Assembly: GCF_900324485.2 (NCBI RefSeq)
Contig: NC_046646.1
Span: 24,418,251 to 24,482,250, forward strand
Length of the DNA stretch: 64,000 nt
Direction: 5' to 3'
DNA from: Mastacembelus armatus
Taxonomy: Eukaryota > Chordata > Actinopteri > Synbranchiformes > Mastacembelidae
In this document: piece by piece, positions 1 to 10,917 of the stretch
Position numbering within the stretch: position 1 is the stretch's first letter
Layout: every line of letters starts with the position of its first letter
Notes under the pieces: generated by a model
Told to the model about the DNA's origin: nothing
What the model saw: the letters and a program-made list of their open reading frames with translations, nothing else
The model's database searches: none
Program-made: the position numbers and the translations under genes

Positions 1-210
1 CAGAAATAGAACAGAAAATATTTGCTTTAGTGGAAACGCAAGTGAATCTTTAATGTCAAAATCTACATATGGATTTTAGTCAAACGTGCTTCAACAACAC
101 GTTTCCAACAGCAACAAGGAGCAACAAACAGAAAGATGATGTCATGGATAGAAAGTGTTCAGGGATCAATGACACAATCAGCCCTGGACCTCCAGGAGCC
201 TCATTCAGCT

Positions 211-258
211 TATAAAGAGTGTGGGCCCAGGTCTGAGAGGGGCTTCATGTCAACGGAG
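211..258 (+). promoter_or_regulatory. TATA box and short 5' noncoding exon of OR copy 1
   Basis: TATAAA lies at 211-216, and a strong donor (acggag then gtaagc) ends a putative noncoding exon at 258. The matching acceptor, a pyrimidine tract ending tatctcag, lies at 1623, four bases before the OR start codon, giving a 1365-bp intron (259-1623). The whole arrangement is kept in all five units. The transcription start is inferred, about 30 bases after the TATA box, which would make the exon under 25 bases; a start further upstream is possible. I see nothing else in the intron. Confidence 0.55.
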
Positions 259-1627
259 GTAAGCATGAGACACACACTCACACACAGTCGACAAATGACG
301 CTGCTGTTTGTTCACTGCATAATGCCAACCAGCTTAGTGATGACCGACTCATTATGTGTGTTGTAGATTCCAAAACCAGAAATCACCTTTCATGCTTAAG
401 TTCCCTTCAATTTGATGAGACTCTAGAAAGATGAGTGTTGTTGTTATCGCTCTGTGCAGTTTGTGATGTGTTTTGTGGAGAATGAACACAATGAAATCTT
501 GACAACATGAAAACAACTGAAACGGGAAGAAAAGAATAGAAATGCTATGAAATGCTGCAAACAGCATCACAGCTTCTGCTGCAAAACCAAGTGTTTGAAA
601 TGATTGTGTTGAAATGGAGCAATGAAGAGCTGTGGTGATGGTGTTTTCAGCTGCAGCTGTAGCAGCCTGTTCCACATTCAGCCCAAACTATTTGAAGATT
701 CAGCTGCTTTAAAACCAGCCTGTCAAAGCTTTGTGGATTTGAAGCTACACAGCAGTGACTTCCAACCATGTGCCACTGAAAACTGTGTCTGTAGACTTTT
801 ATTTTCAGACCTTTCAGCAGTTTTACAAATCTGATGAGCCCATTTCTCTCCTTTCCATAAGGAGACAGTTTGTGTGCTTCACTCCTGAATCATGGCACCG
901 TGACACCGTCACCTTTTCTACACAATCCAGTACATTAGAGCTGTTTTTGTGTTGCTGAGAGCCTCCACATGTGAACTCTTTAATGCATAAAGCTTCTGAT
1001 GGTTTGAACATGTTCATGACATGTTTTGATCATAGTTTTATGTCTCAGTGTGACGTCCTGAGGTTTCTGTGTTTCTGTGGCTCATTAAATCAAAGTCATA
1101 TCTGAAATGGAAATGTTCTATTGACTCTTGAAGCAGTGAATCCTTCTCAGTGTGTTTGATTTGAATGAGAACCTGCAGACACATGGATCTTAGTGACACA
1201 AACCAGAAGTCATATTTAATATTTCCAGCTGCTCAGTGATAGAAATGTAACTATTCCCAGAAAAATAAGGGACGTCTATGAAGTTAAAAACATTTTAATT
1301 TGCTAATTTGTGCATAACCAGGCAGGAATCGAATAAAAATGCAAACTGATATGTCGTTTTTCATTTAGTTTGATATGAAGGATTCTGACTTTTATCCTGT
1401 TTGAATAATTGGATCAGCTCAGTTTGAGTTTTAAATTTCACATTGAGACAAATGTGTGTCCCAACACAAGAGAAATGCATTATCCTCAGTTTGGGCATAT
1501 TGACTCTCTTTTTTGCTTTGAACAGTCGTCTTTCTCTGAGGTGCTACTTTCAACACGTATGACAATGAAATTCTCCTGGAGTTTGTGACCATGACTATAT
1601 CTACATCTCTGTCTGTATCTCAGCACT

Positions 1628-2566
1628 ATGGAGAACCAAACTTTAGGTAAAGATATCCTGCTCCTGGAGGGGCTACAGGTCACCCCTCAGTCCTCCACCC
1701 CTGCCTTCATCCTCCTCCTCCTCATCTACATCTTCATCATGGTGTCCAACATCAGCCTTGTGGTCCTGATCTTCATGGACCAGAGCCTCCACCAGCCCAT
1801 GTACCTGCTCTTCTGCAACCTGAGTATTAATGACGTGTTCGGGGCCACGGCCATCATTCCTCGCTTGCTGAGTGACATGTTGATTCCAAGTACAGAGCGG
1901 TACATTCACTACATCGACTGTGTCCTTCAGGCTTTTTGTGCTCAGATTTACGCTGGTGCCTCTCACACAGTTCTCATGGTCATGGCCTTTGATCGGTACG
2001 TGGCCATCTGTAACCCCCTGCGTTACACCAGCATCATGACCAACTGGATGGTGGTGAAGCTGTCGGTGTTGGCCTGGGGGGTCGTTTTTGTCATGGTGCT
2101 GATCCTCATTGGACTCAGTGTCCGCCTGTCACGCTGCAGGTCGATCATAGCCGGCCCATTCTGTGACAACGCCTCCCTGTTCAAACTGTCCTGTGAAAGC
2201 ATCCTCATTAATAACATCTACGGCCTCGGCTACACAGCTGTCCTGCTTGGCTCCTCCATCTGCAGCATCATGCTCACCTATCTGAGGATCACCATGGTGT
2301 GTCTGAGCAGCAAGAACAAGGTTCTGAACACCAAAGCCCTGCAGACCTGTGCCACCCACCTAGCTGCGTTCCTCATCATGTATTTTTCAGGGTTAATTAA
2401 CATCATCCTCCATCGTTTCCCTGACTTATCAGAGCAAAGGAAAGTGGCGTCCATCATATTTCACATGGTCCCTCCTGGCATCAACGCCTTTATATATGGG
2501 CTGCAAATCAAAGCTGTCAGACAAAAAGTTTTTGTCATGTTTACCAAAAACACAATGAAAGAGTGA
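1628..2566 (+). CDS. Olfactory receptor, 312 aa, copy 1 (subtype a)
   Basis: Seven-helix odorant receptor of the ciliary membrane of olfactory neurons, expected to signal through Golf; the family assignment is firm, the ligand unknown. Residues 3-5 (NQT) are an extracellular N-glycosylation site. TM1 is about 25-48 and TM2 58-82; Cys98 and Cys179 should form the TM3-loop disulfide. MAFDRYVAIC is at 119-128, KALQTCATHL at 236-245 (TM6), and TM7 at 272-292. TM7 reads NAFIY (286-290) instead of NPxxY, as in every copy of this family here. The coding region is one open exon of normal OR length. The start is fixed by the acceptor four bases upstream and by the shared N-terminus. Subtype a carries Q52, V70, H94, Q106, W140 and TAVLLGSSIC in TM5. 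Confidence 0.93.
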   Translation: MENQTLGKDILLLEGLQVTPQSSTPAFILLLLIYIFIMVSNISLVVLIFMDQSLHQPMYLLFCNLSINDVFGATAIIPRLLSDMLIPSTERYIHYIDCVLQAFCAQIYAGASHTVLMVMAFDRYVAICNPLRYTSIMTNWMVVKLSVLAWGVVFVMVLILIGLSVRLSRCRSIIAGPFCDNASLFKLSCESILINNIYGLGYTAVLLGSSICSIMLTYLRITMVCLSSKNKVLNTKALQTCATHLAAFLIMYFSGLINIILHRFPDLSEQRKVASIIFHMVPPGINAFIYGLQIKAVRQKVFVMFTKNTMKE

Positions 2567-2689
2567 ATGAATCTAAGTCACTGTTCATGTTTTAATGTCA
2601 TATACTGGACTATTTAAGACTACATGTACATCCATCATTCTAAAGATCATTTAGTTTCCCATATTAATTCAATTTGTCTAATCATCCAT

Positions 2690-2975
2690 TGTTAGGACTC
2701 GCTGGTTAAGTCTAGGAAGTTACCTGAGAGTCTGACACAGCTGCAGGAACTCCATTGACACACGGATGGATTTCCTCAAGCTTAATGAAGTAATTTTGTG
2801 AAAGTACAACACACAAGCTGGACACAATGCATTAACGTAAAGAACAGCAATCAGAAGAAATGCTCACATGCTAAAGAAACTGCTGAGGTTCTGGCCAATT
2901 GCTTCAAGTTACAGCATAAATAAATCTCTCTTGACTAATGAAAATACCCTACTGACTATCTACAGGCTTCTAACA
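2690..2975. mobile_element. LTR-like segment (286 bp), unit 1
   Basis: The segment begins TGTTAGGACTC and ends GGCTTCTAACA, so it has TG...CA ends in a six-base inverted repeat (TGTTAG/CTAACA). An AATAAA lies at 2919-2924, near the right end, as in a + strand LTR. No target duplication is visible at its edges. OR homology in unit 5 stops at exactly its left edge. It is an old retroelement relic, probably linked to the BEL/Pao fossil downstream, though that link is inference. Confidence 0.45.
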
Positions 2976-2998
2976 ATACTGTACTTACAGATGTTGCT

Positions 2999-3256
2999 GT
3001 AAATGGTAAATGGTCCTGTACTTGTAGAGCACTTTTCTACACTCAAGCCCACTCAAAGCTCTTTTCCAATATTTATTGAAACACACAATCACTCATGCGC
3101 TCAAACACCAGTTGAACAGCCACCTTGGGGCCCTCATGCATCTCTCCTTGTCCAAGGACACTTTGACATGTGGACTCGTGTTGCTAAGGATTGGACCACC
3201 CACCCTTTTGATTCATGGTTGACCTGCTCTACCTCCTGAGCTACAGCTGCCTCTGC
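2999..3256 (-). mobile_element. tRNA-headed SINE, unit 1
   Basis: Read on the - strand, the head has an A-box-like TAGCTCAGGAGG (3232-3243) and a B-box-like ggtccaatcc (3188-3197) about 35 bases further on, the spacing of a tRNA-type pol III promoter. The body and the tail, ending ccatttaccattt, resemble a widespread fish SINE. It is inherited by all four full units, so it entered before the array expanded. Confidence 0.6.
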
Positions 3257-3359
3257 AACAAGTAGGAACAACACAAAACAAGAGGAGAAATACATCAATG
3301 ATAGGGTGATAGAAAATCTTTTTATCACCATGTGTGGTAACTTCAACTTTTCTAAGCAG

Positions 3360-5172
3360 TCAATCTCTGCTGGTAAATTCTTTGTGACAATGGTCATGAG
3401 CCAATCGTTCCTTGTCACTTGTGCGTCCCTGAGTAGAACAACGTTTCCTTCCTGAAGGCTTGGTCTCTACTCCTGCCACTTGTGGTGAAACTGCAGTGTG
3501 CTGAGATACTCTTGCATCCACATATTCCAAAATATGACACAATCTGCTGTACCGTCTTCCATTGTTCCTTTTAGGGGGGAGCTGGAGGTTGAATCTGTGT
3601 TTTGGGTGGCTGGAGGGAGACTCAGAGGTGATTCTGGGTCTGACACTAGGATGAGAGGGCGTTCATTGATTATTGCAGCTGCATCAGCCAAGAAAGTGGA
3701 TAACATTTCATGGGTCAACTGTGATTCTCCACGCTGATGTAACATGCAGTCAAGAATGCATTTGGTGATGGCGATGATCCTCTCCCATGTGCCACCCATT
3801 TACAGAGCGTGAGTTGGATTGAATATCCAGGAGCAGTTTAGTTTGTTGAGGTATCTCCCTACAGTCTTGTGTTGTCCATTTTGTGGTCGTGAGAATGACC
3901 ATGAAATTAGTGCCACAGTCAGGCTGTATCTGCGTTGTGGGGCCTCTGATGGCAAAGAAGTGTTTCAAGGCACTGATGAAGCAGTCGGTGCCCACTGCTT
4001 CCATTAACTTGATATGTGCTGCTAATGTGCACATGCATGAAAACATCATAGCCCTCCTCTTGTGCAGTGTGAAATGATTACCCATGGTCCAAATACATCT
4101 GTGCTCACATGCGTGAAAAGGTGCAGCTCCTTTAAGTTATTTGGCTGGTAGGTCTCGTATCTGCTGACATTCTGTTTGTCCCTGCAACCTTTTGCAAGTG
4201 ACACAGTTAGAGAATAAACTACTGACACTATGTTTGGCCCCCACTATCCAGAATCCTGCTGCTCTAATGAAGCCCTCGCTGAAGTACTTTCCCTAATGAC
4301 TGACAGCTTCATGTTGATGCCATATTCGGAGGGGTGCAACCTGATGTCGACCAGGGATTGTCATGGGATTGATATCACCTGTGTCTAACTTGGAGGGTGA
4401 CATGCAACCACCAACTCTCAACAGTCCGTCACATTTGAGAACTGGGTGCACTTTCTGCAGGCTGCTTGATGCCAGAATGTTTACCCCTGTAAGTATGAAT
4501 CTGATTTTGTCCTTGTAGTGTTTGGACTGGACACTTTTGATAACGCACACTTTGGCTTTCATTGTGTCCTCTGTAGGGCTGCAGATGTGCCAACTGGTGC
4601 AGCTGTTGGCTGGGAGGGAAGAAGCAACATGGATGACATACTGCTCAGATGAGTGGGCTAAGCTTTGAAAATCATTCAAGGCATTTGGAGGCTGTTGAAG
4701 TCATACATCTCTTGTGACACCACATGCAGTGATGGGATTGATGAAGAAGACTGGCCTGTTAAGCCAAGTAGTGCTGTGAGCAGCTGTGACAGCTCTAGAC
4801 CCACAGTCGGCGGGAGCACAGGTCATGTAGACTGTAGATATGTTGGACGCTGTTATGCATTTAGATATAGAAACTCCTGAAGTGGTTTTGGATGTACCAG
4901 AGCGCGACCCACTATTATTGTTATATGAGATGCTGTCGAATGTCTCATCCATCTCCCTCACGACCATCTCGGATATTTCAACTGTGAGCACTGCAGCTCC
5001 AATCTTGAAATTGTTTGATCAGGCTGCGGCACTAGCTTCGTCTTCCCAAACACAAAGCCAACGTGAATTTGATTTCCTTGTGTGTGATCTTCATATAGTT
5101 TCTGGCCAGGTGGTCGGTGAAGAGAAGCCGTGTTTTCTCAGCATTAAAGGCTGGGCAAATGTGTGCTCTTAG
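3360..5172 (-). mobile_element. BEL/Pao retroelement pol fossil, unit 1
   Basis: Fossil LTR-retroelement DNA on the - strand. Recognisable parts are an integrase zinc-binding region (LRVGG near 4420), a catalytic-core region (near 3800-4070), and an integrase stretch starting MGGTWERI followed by IINERPLIL (near 3600-3800), which is diagnostic of BEL/Pao. It is broken in many places, lacks gag and most of pol, and looks old. The same piece rides in units 1-4, so it was carried along by OR duplication rather than inserted four times. Confidence 0.8.
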
Positions 5173-5488
5173 TGAAAAGGTCTGAATGAGCGGGAAATAA
5201 TGGGAATATTTGCATAGAAAGTCGCTCACAGCAGCTGTACTTATGCTGTGATACTGAGCTGCTGTCAGGAGGATCAGTCAGAAATAGAACAGAAAATATT
5301 TGCTTTAGTGGAAACGCAAGTGAATGTTTAATGTCAAAATCTACATATGGATTTTAGTCAAACGTGCTTCAACAACACGTTTCCAACAGCAACAAGGAGC
5401 AACAAACAGAAAGATGATGTCATGGATAGAAAGTGTTCAGGGATCAATGACACAATCAGCCCTGGACCTCCAGGAGCCTCATTCAGCT

Positions 5489-5536
5489 TATAAAGAGTGT
5501 GGGCCCAGGTCTGAGAGGGGCTTCATGTCAACGGAG
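5489..5536 (+). promoter_or_regulatory. TATA box and 5' noncoding exon of OR copy 2
   Basis: TATAAA at 5489-5494 and the acggag/gtaagc donor at 5536; the acceptor ends at 7023 just before the ATG. The intron (5537-7023) is longer than in unit 1 mainly because of a 125-bp segment (6656-6780) found only in units 2 and 4. Confidence 0.5.
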
Positions 5537-7027
5537 GTAAGCATGAGACACACACTCACACACAGTCGACAAATGACGCTGCTGTTTGTTCACTGCATAA
5601 TGCCAACCAGCTTAGTGATGACCGACTCATTATGTGTGTTGTAGATTCCAAAACCAGAAATCACCTTTCATGCTTAAGTTCCCTTCAATTTGATGAGACT
5701 CTAGAAAGATGAGTGTTGTTGTTATCGCTCTGTGCAGTTTGTGATGTGTTTTGTGGAGAATGAACACAATGAAATCTTGACAACATGAAAACAACTGAAA
5801 CGGGAAGAAAAGAATAGAAATGCTATGAAATGCTGCAAACAGCATCACAGCTTCTGCTGCAAAACCAAGTGTTTGAAATGATTGTGTTGAAATGGAGCAA
5901 TGAAGAGCTGTGGTGATGGTGTTTTCAGCTGCAGCTGTAGCAGCCTGTTCCACATTCAGCCCAAACTATTTGAAGATTCAGCTGCTTTAAAACCAGCCTG
6001 TCAAAGCTTTGTGGATTTGAAGCTACACAGCAGTGACTTCCAACCATGTGCCACTGAAAACTGTGTCTGTAGACTTTTATTTTCAGACCTTTCAGCAGTT
6101 TTACAAATCTGATGAGCCCATTTCTCTCCTTTCCATAGGAGGACAGTTTGTGTGCTTCACTCCTGAATCATGGCACCGTGACACCGTCACCTTTTCTACA
6201 CAATCCAGTACATTAGAGCTGTTTTTGTGTTGCTGAGAGCCTCCACATGTGAACTCTTTAATGCATAAAGCTTCTGATGGTTTGAACATGTTCATGACAT
6301 GTTTTGATCATAGTTTTATGTCTCAGTGTGACGTCCTGAGGTTTCTGTGTTTCTGTGGCTCATTAAATCAAAGTCGTATCTGAAATGGAAATGTTCTATT
6401 GACTCTTGAAGCAGTGAATCCTTCTCAGTGTGTTTTGTGTGAATGAGAAGCTGCAGACACATGGATCTTAGTGACACAAACCAGAAGTCATATTTAATAT
6501 TTCCAGCTGCTCAGTGATAGAAATGTAACTATTCCCAGAAAAATAAGGGACGTCTATGAAGTTAAAAACATTTTAATTTGCTAATTTGTGCATAACCAGG
6601 CAGGAATCGAATAAAAATGCAAACTGATATGTCGTTTTTCATTTAGCTTGATATGCCAGTGCATGTTGTGTTTACTTTATTTGATATTTCAGTTTGGCTG
6701 CACAACATATCCACACAATGCTGAAAGACATTTCAGTGATTTCAGTATTTGTAAAAACTGGACAATCGGCTTTTACTTTGAAGGATTCTGACTTTTATCC
6801 TGTTTGAATAATTGGATCAGCTCAGTTTGAGTTTTTAAATTTCACATGAGACAAATGTGTGTCCCAACACAAGAGAAATGCATTATCCTCAGTTTGGGCA
6901 TATTGACTCTCTTTTTGCTTTGAACAGTCGTCTTTCTCTGAGGTGCTACTTTCAACACGTATGACAATGAAATTCTCCTGGAGTTTGTGACCATGACTAT
7001 ATCTACATCTCCCTGTATCTCAGCACT

Positions 7028-7959
7028 ATGGAGAACCAAACTTTAGGTAAAGATATCCTGCTCCTGGAGGGGCTACAGGTCACCCCTCAGTCCTCCACCC
7101 CTGCCTCATCTCCTCCTCCTCATCTACATCTTCATCATGGTCCATCATCGCCTTGTGGTCTGATCTTCATGGACAGGAGCCTCCACCAGCCCATGTACCT
7201 GCTCTTCTGCAACCTGAGTATTAATGACATGTTCGGGGCCACGGCCATCATTCCTCGCTTGCTGAGTGACATGTTGATTCCAAGTACAGAGCGGTATATT
7301 CAGTACATCGACTGTGTCCTTCAGGCTTTTTGTGCTCACATTTACGCAGGCGCCTCCCACACAGTTCTCATGGTCATGGCCTTTGATCGGTACGTGGCCA
7401 TCTGTAACCCCTTGCGTTACACCAGCATCATGACCAACAGGATGGTGGTGAAGCTGTCGGTGTCGGCCTGGGGGGTCGTTTTGTCATGGTGCTGATCCTC
7501 ATTGGACTCAGTGTCCGCCTGTCACGCTGCAGGTCGATCATAGCCGGCCCATTCTGTGACAACGCCTCCCTGTTCAAACTGTCCTGTGAAAGCATCCTCA
7601 TTAATAACATCTACGGCCTCGGCTACACAGTCATTGTGATGGGTGCCTCCATTGGCAGCATCATGCTCACCTATCTAAGGATCACCATGGTGTGCCTGAG
7701 CAGCAAGAACAAGGTTCTGAACACCAAAGCCCTGCAGACCTGTGCCACCCACCTAGCTGCGTTCCTCATCATGTATTTTTCATGTTTAATTAACATCATC
7801 CTCCATCGTTTCCCTGACTTATCAGAGCAAAGGAAAGTGGCGTCCATCATATTTCACATGGTCCCTCCTGGCATCAATGCCTTTATATATGGGCTGCAAA
7901 TCAAAGCTGTCAGACAAAAAGTTTTTGTCATGTTTACCAAAAACACAATGAAAGAGTGA
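7028..7959 (+). pseudogene. Olfactory receptor copy 2 (subtype b), frameshifted
   Basis: Same OR family as copy 1 and closest to copy 4, sharing R52, M70, Q94, H106, R140 and TVIVMGASIG in TM5. Compared with copy 4 it is 7 bases shorter. A cluster of small indels in about 7103-7165 (net -6) scrambles residues of TM1, and one missing T in the T run near 7482 shifts frame in TM4, so the reading splits into 7028-7495 and 7486-7959. The C-terminal half (MAFDRYVAIC excepted, which lies in the first part) matches copy 4. Because noncoding DNA nearby also has scattered single-base indels, sequencing or assembly error is as likely as real decay. Confidence 0.8.
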
Positions 7960-8082
7960 ATGAATCTAAGTCACTGTTCATGTTTTAATGTCATATACTG
8001 GACTATTTAAGACTACATGTACATCCATCATTCTAAAGATCATTTAGTTTCCCATATTAATTCAATTTGTCTAATCATCCAT

Positions 8083-8368
8083 TGTTAGGACTCGCTGGTT
8101 AAGTCTAGGAAGTTACCTGAGAGTCTGACACAGCTGCAGGAACTCCATTGACACACGGATGGATTTCCTCAAGCTTAATGAAGTAATTTTGTGAAAGTAC
8201 AACACACAAGCTGGACACAATGCATTAACGTAAAGAACAGCAATCAGAAGAAATGCTCACATGCTAAAGAAACTGCTGAGGTTCTGGCCAATTGCTTCAA
8301 GTTACAGCATAAATAAATCTCTCTTGACTAATGAAAATACCCTACTGACTATCTACAGGCTTCTAACA
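8083..8368. mobile_element. LTR-like segment, unit 2
   Basis: Same TGTTAG...CTAACA segment as in unit 1, at the same distance behind the OR stop; 286 bp. A shared, vertically copied relic. Confidence 0.45.
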
Positions 8369-8391
8369 ATACTGTACTTACAGATGTTGCT

Positions 8392-8649
8392 GTAAATGGT
8401 AAATGGTCCTGTACTTGTAGAGCACTTTTCTACACTCAAGCCCACTCAAAGCTCTTTTCCAATATTTATTGAAACACACAATCACTCATGCGCTCAAACA
8501 CCAGTTGAACAGCCACCTTGGGGCCCTCATGCATCTCTCCTTGTCCAAGGACACTTTGACATGTGGACTCGTGTTGCTAAGGATTGGACCACCCACCCTT
8601 TTGATTCATGGTTGACCTGCTCTACCTCCTGAGCTACAGCTGCCTCTGC
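8392..8649 (-). mobile_element. tRNA-headed SINE, unit 2
   Basis: Copy of the unit 1 SINE in the same position and orientation, with the same A- and B-box-like sequences. Confidence 0.58.
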
Positions 8650-8751
8650 AACAAGTAGGAACAACACAAAACAGAGGAGAAATACATCAATGATAGGGTG
8701 ATAGAAAATCTTTTTATCACCATGTGTGGTAACTTCAACTTTTCTAAGCAG

Positions 8752-10558
8752 TCAATCTCTGCTGGTAAATTCTTTGTGACAATGGTCATGAGCCAATCGT
8801 TCCTTGTCACTTGTGCGTCCCTGAGTAGAACAACGTTTCCTTCCTGAAGGCTTGGTCTCTACTCCTGCCACTGTGGTGAAACTGCAGTGTGCTGAGATAC
8901 TCTTGCATCCACATATTCCAAAATATGACACAATCTGCTGTACCGCTTCCATTGTTCCTTTTAGGGGGGAGCTGGAGGTTGAATCTGTGTTTTGGGTGGC
9001 TGGAGGGAGACTCAGAGGTGATTCTGGGTCTGACACTAGGATGAGAGGGCGTTCATTGATTATTGCAGCTGCTGCATCAGCCAAGAAAGTGGATAACATT
9101 TCATGGGTCAACTGTGATTCTCCACGCTGATGTAACATGCAGTCAAGAATGCATTTGGTGATGGCGATGATCCTCTCCCATGTGCCACCCATTTACAGAG
9201 CGTGAGTTGGATTGAATATCCAGGAGCAGTTTAGTTTGTTGAGGTATCTCCCTACAGTCTTGTGTTGTCCATTTTGTGGTCGTGAGAATGACCATGAAAT
9301 TAGTGCCACAGTCAGGCTGTATCTGCGTTGTGGGGCCTCTGATGGCAAAGAAGTGTTTCAAGGCACTGATGAAGCAGTCGGTGCCCATGCTTCCATTAAC
9401 TTGATATGTGCTGCTAATGTGCACATGCATGAAAACATCATAGCCCTCCTCTTGTGCAGTGTGAAATGATTACCCATGGTCCAAATCTCTGTGCTCACAT
9501 GCGTGAAAAGGTGCAGCTCCTTTAAGTTATTTGGCTGGTAGGTCTCGTATCTGCTGACATTCTGTTTGTTCCTGCAACCTTTTGCAAGTGACACAGTTAG
9601 AGAATAAACTACTGACACTATGTTTGGCCCCCACTATCCAGAATCCTGCTGCTCTAATGAAGCCCTCGCTGAAGTACTTTCCCTAATGACTGACAGCTTC
9701 ATGTTGATGCCATATTCGGAGGGGTGCAACCTGATGTCGACCAGGGATTGTCATGGGATTGATATCACCTGTGTCTAACTTGGAGGGTGACATGCAACCA
9801 CCAACTCTCAACAGTCCGTCACATTTGAGAACTGGGTGCACTTTCTGCAGGCTGCTTGATGCCAGAATGTTTACCCCTGTAAGTATGAATCTGATTTTGT
9901 CCTTGTAGTGCTTGGACTGGACACTTTTGATAACGCACACTTTGGCTTTCATTGTGTCCACTGTAGGGCTGCAGATGTGCCAACTGGTGCAGCTGTTGGC
10001 TGGGAGGGAAGAAGCAACATGGATGACATACTGCTCAGATGAGTGGGCTAAGCTTTGAAAATCATTCAAGGCATTTGGAGGCTGTTGAAGTCATACTTCT
10101 CTTGTGACACCACATGCAGTGATGGGATTGATGAAGAAGACTGGCCTGTTAAGCCAAGTAGTGCTGTGAGCAGCTGTGACAGCTCTAGACCCACAGTCGG
10201 GGGAGCACAGGTCATGTAGACTGTAGATATGTTGGACGCTGTTATGCATTTAGATATAGAAACTCCTGAAGTGGTTTTGGATGTACCAGAGCGCGACCCA
10301 CTATTATTGTTATATGAGATGCTGTCGAATGTCTCATCCATCTCCCTCACGACCATCTCGGATATTTCAACTGTGAGCACTGCAGCTCCAATCTTGAAAT
10401 TGTTTGATCAGGCTGCGGCACTAGCTTCGTCTTCCCAACACAAAGCCAACGTGAATTTGATTTCCTTGTGTGATCTTCATATAGTTTCTGGCCAGGTGGT
10501 CGGTGAAGAGAAGCCGTGTTTTCTCAGCATTAAAGGCTGGGCAAATGTGTGCTCTTAG
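8752..10558 (-). mobile_element. BEL/Pao retroelement pol fossil, unit 2
   Basis: Same fossil integrase-region fragment as in unit 1, broken in many places. Shared substitutions tie it to unit 4, matching the alternating subtypes of the linked OR genes. Confidence 0.78.
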
Positions 10559-10869
10559 TGAAAAGGTCTGAATGAGCGGGAAATAATGGGAATTTGCATA
10601 GAAAGTCGCTCACAGCAGCTGTACTTATGCTGTGATACTGAGCTGCTGTCAGGAGGATCAGTCAGAAATAGAACAGAAAATATTTGCTTAGTGGAAACGC
10701 AAGTGAATGTTTAATGTCAAAATCTACATATGGATTTTAGTCAAACGTGCTTCAACAACACGTTCCAACCGCAACAAGGAGCAACAAACAGAAAGATGAT
10801 GTCATGGATAGAAAGTGTTCAGGGATCAATGACACAACAGCCCTGGACCTCCAGGAGCCTCATTCAGCT

Positions 10870-10917
10870 TATAAAGAGTGTGGGCCCAGGTCTGAGAGGG
10901 GCTTCATGTCAACGGAG
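10870..10917 (+). promoter_or_regulatory. TATA box and 5' noncoding exon of OR copy 3
   Basis: TATAAA at 10870-10875 and the donor after 10917; the acceptor ends at 12282. The intron lacks the 125-bp segment of units 2 and 4. Several single-base indels (for example near 10688 and 10764) set it apart from unit 1. Confidence 0.5.

Noticed and set aside
352-675. 107-codon - strand open frame repeated in each array unit
   Set aside because: It lies inside the 5' intron of the OR with no similarity to any family I know, and noncoding DNA around it is just as conserved.
622-958. Small + strand frames (70 and 67 codons) repeated in each array unit
   Set aside because: Overlapping frames in the same intron with no start context, domain or splice logic; chance frames kept by duplication.
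1673-1966. 97-codon - strand frame with an acidic run, opposite the OR
   Set aside because: It is the antisense shadow of the TM1-TM3 coding sequence.
3134-3418. tRNA gene on the - strand near 3.24 kb
   Set aside because: The A- and B-box-like sequences are present but there is no cloverleaf or acceptor stem; it is a SINE head.
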